Shown here: positions 62,830-64,000 of the stretch, in pieces
How the letters are laid out: the number at the start of each line of letters is the position of its first letter
Position numbering within the stretch: position 1 is the stretch's first letter
Source of the DNA: Gottfriedia acidiceleris
Lineage (GTDB): Bacteria > Bacillota > Bacilli > Bacillales > Bacillaceae_G
Assembly (NCBI RefSeq): GCF_023115465.1
Contig: NZ_CP096034.1
Location: 1,426,001 to 1,490,000, forward strand
Length of the DNA: 64,000 nucleotides
Reading direction: 5' to 3'
Made by a program: the position numbers and the translations under genes
The notes under the pieces: generated by a model
Told to the model about the DNA's origin: nothing
Database searches by the model: none
Seen by the model: the letters and a program-made list of their open reading frames with translations, nothing else

Positions 62830-64000
62830 GTGAAAAATAACATGGTTACAATCACGATTGACGGGAAAGAAGTAATCGCAAAGCAAGGTTCTACAATCTT
62901 ACAAATCATCAATCAAAATGAAATTAGTCATCCACAAATTTGTTATGTTCCTGAAGTCGATCCAATTCAAACTTGTGATACTTGTATTGTAGAAATAAAT
63001 GGTGAATTAAAACGTTCATGTTCAACTGAAGCAATGAGTGGAATGAATATTCAATTGACTTCACCTAAAGCGAAGGAAGCTCAAACTGAAGCAATGGATC
63101 GTTTATTAGAAAATCATTTATTATATTGCACAGTTTGTGATAATAATAATGGAAATTGTAAGCTACATAATACGGTAGAAGAAATGGGCATTGAACACCA
63201 AAAGTATCCTTATCAGCCAAAGGTTGCATCTTGTGAAGTAGACTTGACACATCCATTTTACCGATATGATCCAAATCAATGTATTGCATGTGGACAGTGT
63301 GTGGAAGTTTGTCAAAATTTGCAAGTCAATGAGACTTTATCAATTGATTGGGAAGCTGAGCGTCCACGTGTTATTTGGGACAAGGGTGTTTCAATTAATG
63401 ATTCTTCATGTGTAAGTTGCGGTCAATGTGTAACGATTTGTCCTTGTAATGCATTAATGGAAAAATCAATGCTTGGTGAAGCTGGTTTTATGACCGGATT
63501 AAAAGATGAGTTACTTGATCCGATGATCGATTTAGTCAAAAAAGTAGAGCCTGGATATAGTGGTATTTTCGCAGTTTCAGAAGTTGAAGCAGCAATGCGA
63601 GAAACAAGGACCAAAAAGACAAAAACAGTTTGTACATTTTGTGGTGTTGGCTGTACATTCGAGGTTTGGACGAAGGATCGAAAAATTTTAAAAGTTCAAC
63701 CAAGCTCTGATGCACCAGTTAATGCAATTTCGACTTGTGTAAAAGGTAAATTTGGTTGGGATTTTGTTAATTCCAAAGAGCGAATTACAAAGCCTTTAAT
63801 TCGAAAAAATGGCGTATTTGTTGAAGCGAGTTGGAATGAAGCCCTTGATTTAGTCGCAAGTAAACTTGGTTCCATTAAACAGGAATTTGGTAAAGGCTCT
63901 GTAGGATTTATTTCATCTTCAAAAATTACGAATGAAGAAAATTATTTAATTCAGAAGTTAGCACGACAAGTATTTGAAACAAATAATGTAGATAATTGCT
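62830..64000 (+). CDS. Formate dehydrogenase alpha subunit, NAD-dependent type (3' partial)
   Basis: GTG at 62830, 6 nt after GGAGG; the frame stays open to the window end, showing ~390 residues. Order: 2Fe-2S ferredoxin domain (CYVPEVDPIQTCDTCIVEING ... CS), NADH dehydrogenase G-type His-Cys region (HLLYCTVCDNNNGNCKLH), two 4Fe-4S clusters (CIACGQCVEVCQN; CVSCGQCVTICPCNAL), then the molybdopterin domain start with CTFCGVGCTFEVW and CVKGKFGWDFV. This is the FdhA/YrhE-type subunit, large (~980 residues in relatives). The active-site Cys/Sec would lie beyond the window. Oxidises formate to CO2. Confidence 0.92.
   Translation, partial: MKNNMVTITIDGKEVIAKQGSTILQIINQNEISHPQICYVPEVDPIQTCDTCIVEINGELKRSCSTEAMSGMNIQLTSPKAKEAQTEAMDRLLENHLLYCTVCDNNNGNCKLHNTVEEMGIEHQKYPYQPKVASCEVDLTHPFYRYDPNQCIACGQCVEVCQNLQVNETLSIDWEAERPRVIWDKGVSINDSSCVSCGQCVTICPCNALMEKSMLGEAGFMTGLKDELLDPMIDLVKKVEPGYSGIFAVSEVEAAMRETRTKKTKTVCTFCGVGCTFEVWTKDRKILKVQPSSDAPVNAISTCVKGKFGWDFVNSKERITKPLIRKNGVFVEASWNEALDLVASKLGSIKQEFGKGSVGFISSSKITNEENYLIQKLARQVFETNNVDNC

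Noticed and set aside
1-64000. CRISPR arrays, tRNA, rRNA, complete insertion sequences, prophage
   Set aside because: No regularly spaced repeats, no cloverleaf or rRNA sequence, no intact transposase and no structural phage genes were recognised on either strand.

Overview
The window is about 64 kb of AT-rich DNA (roughly one third G+C by eye) from an endospore-forming Gram-positive bacterium of the Bacillaceae. The grounds are a complete GerA-type germinant receptor operon, a glnQHMP-like transporter operon, a Bacillus-type inositol (iol) gene set, strong AGGAGG-type ribosome binding sites with frequent TTG/GTG starts, a LysM-3D wall protein, and many hairpin-plus-T-tract terminators. No rRNA, tRNA, CRISPR array, prophage or intact insertion sequence was seen. 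The genus cannot be fixed from sequence alone.

Layout. 1-4340: a defence-like block, with the end of a superfamily 1 helicase fused to a Vsr-like nuclease, an HNH nuclease, a MazG-like pyrophosphohydrolase and an Mrr-type restriction enzyme. 4341-8830: accessory small genes, including a two-gene unit for a secreted Cys/His-rich protein and a foldase-like protein that seems to start at ATT, an Excalibur protein and small membrane proteins. 8868-11794: glnQHMP-like amino-acid importer on the minus strand. 12327-22700: orphan and surface genes: a WYL regulator, a YcxB-like protein, Ig-repeat and fibronectin-repeat secreted proteins, a DUF6933 protein and an Rpn-like nuclease broken by one stop codon.

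23103-35254 is one long catabolic operon: sugar/polyol ABC importer, two TIM-barrel isomerase/dehydratase genes (one is IolE), a Gfo/Idh/MocA dehydrogenase, a LacI regulator, then iolD, iolB, iolC and iolA. A cre-like site lies upstream. Together these import a cyclitol and take it towards malonate semialdehyde/acetyl-CoA. The usual aldolase IolJ and the regulator IolR are absent here. 35429-39043 (minus) is a lactococcin 972-type bacteriocin locus: precursor, ABC ATPase, large membrane protein and a fourth uncharacterised anchored protein.

39635-53226 holds a metallophosphatase, DUF2187 and orphan genes, a BcrA-type ABC exporter, two tandem GntR regulators, the germination operon, a diguanylate cyclase, and a divergent HTH-like/VWA pair. 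A palindrome TTGTATACAA recurs around the GntR genes, the germination operon and the cyclase. 53227-64000: a decayed small gene, a macrolide-type glycosyltransferase with clearly higher G+C (probably acquired), a MarR-controlled MacB-like ABC transporter with two matching operators, a LysM-3D wall protein, an L,D-transpeptidase, a nitronate monooxygenase, and the start of a formate dehydrogenase alpha subunit that runs off the end.

The most unusual signals are a 19-bp extended -10 promoter motif repeated in front of several orphan or decayed small genes, the probable ATT-started secreted pair at 4948-6567 with a long inverted repeat upstream, the GntR operator set, and several genes interrupted by a single frameshift or stop.
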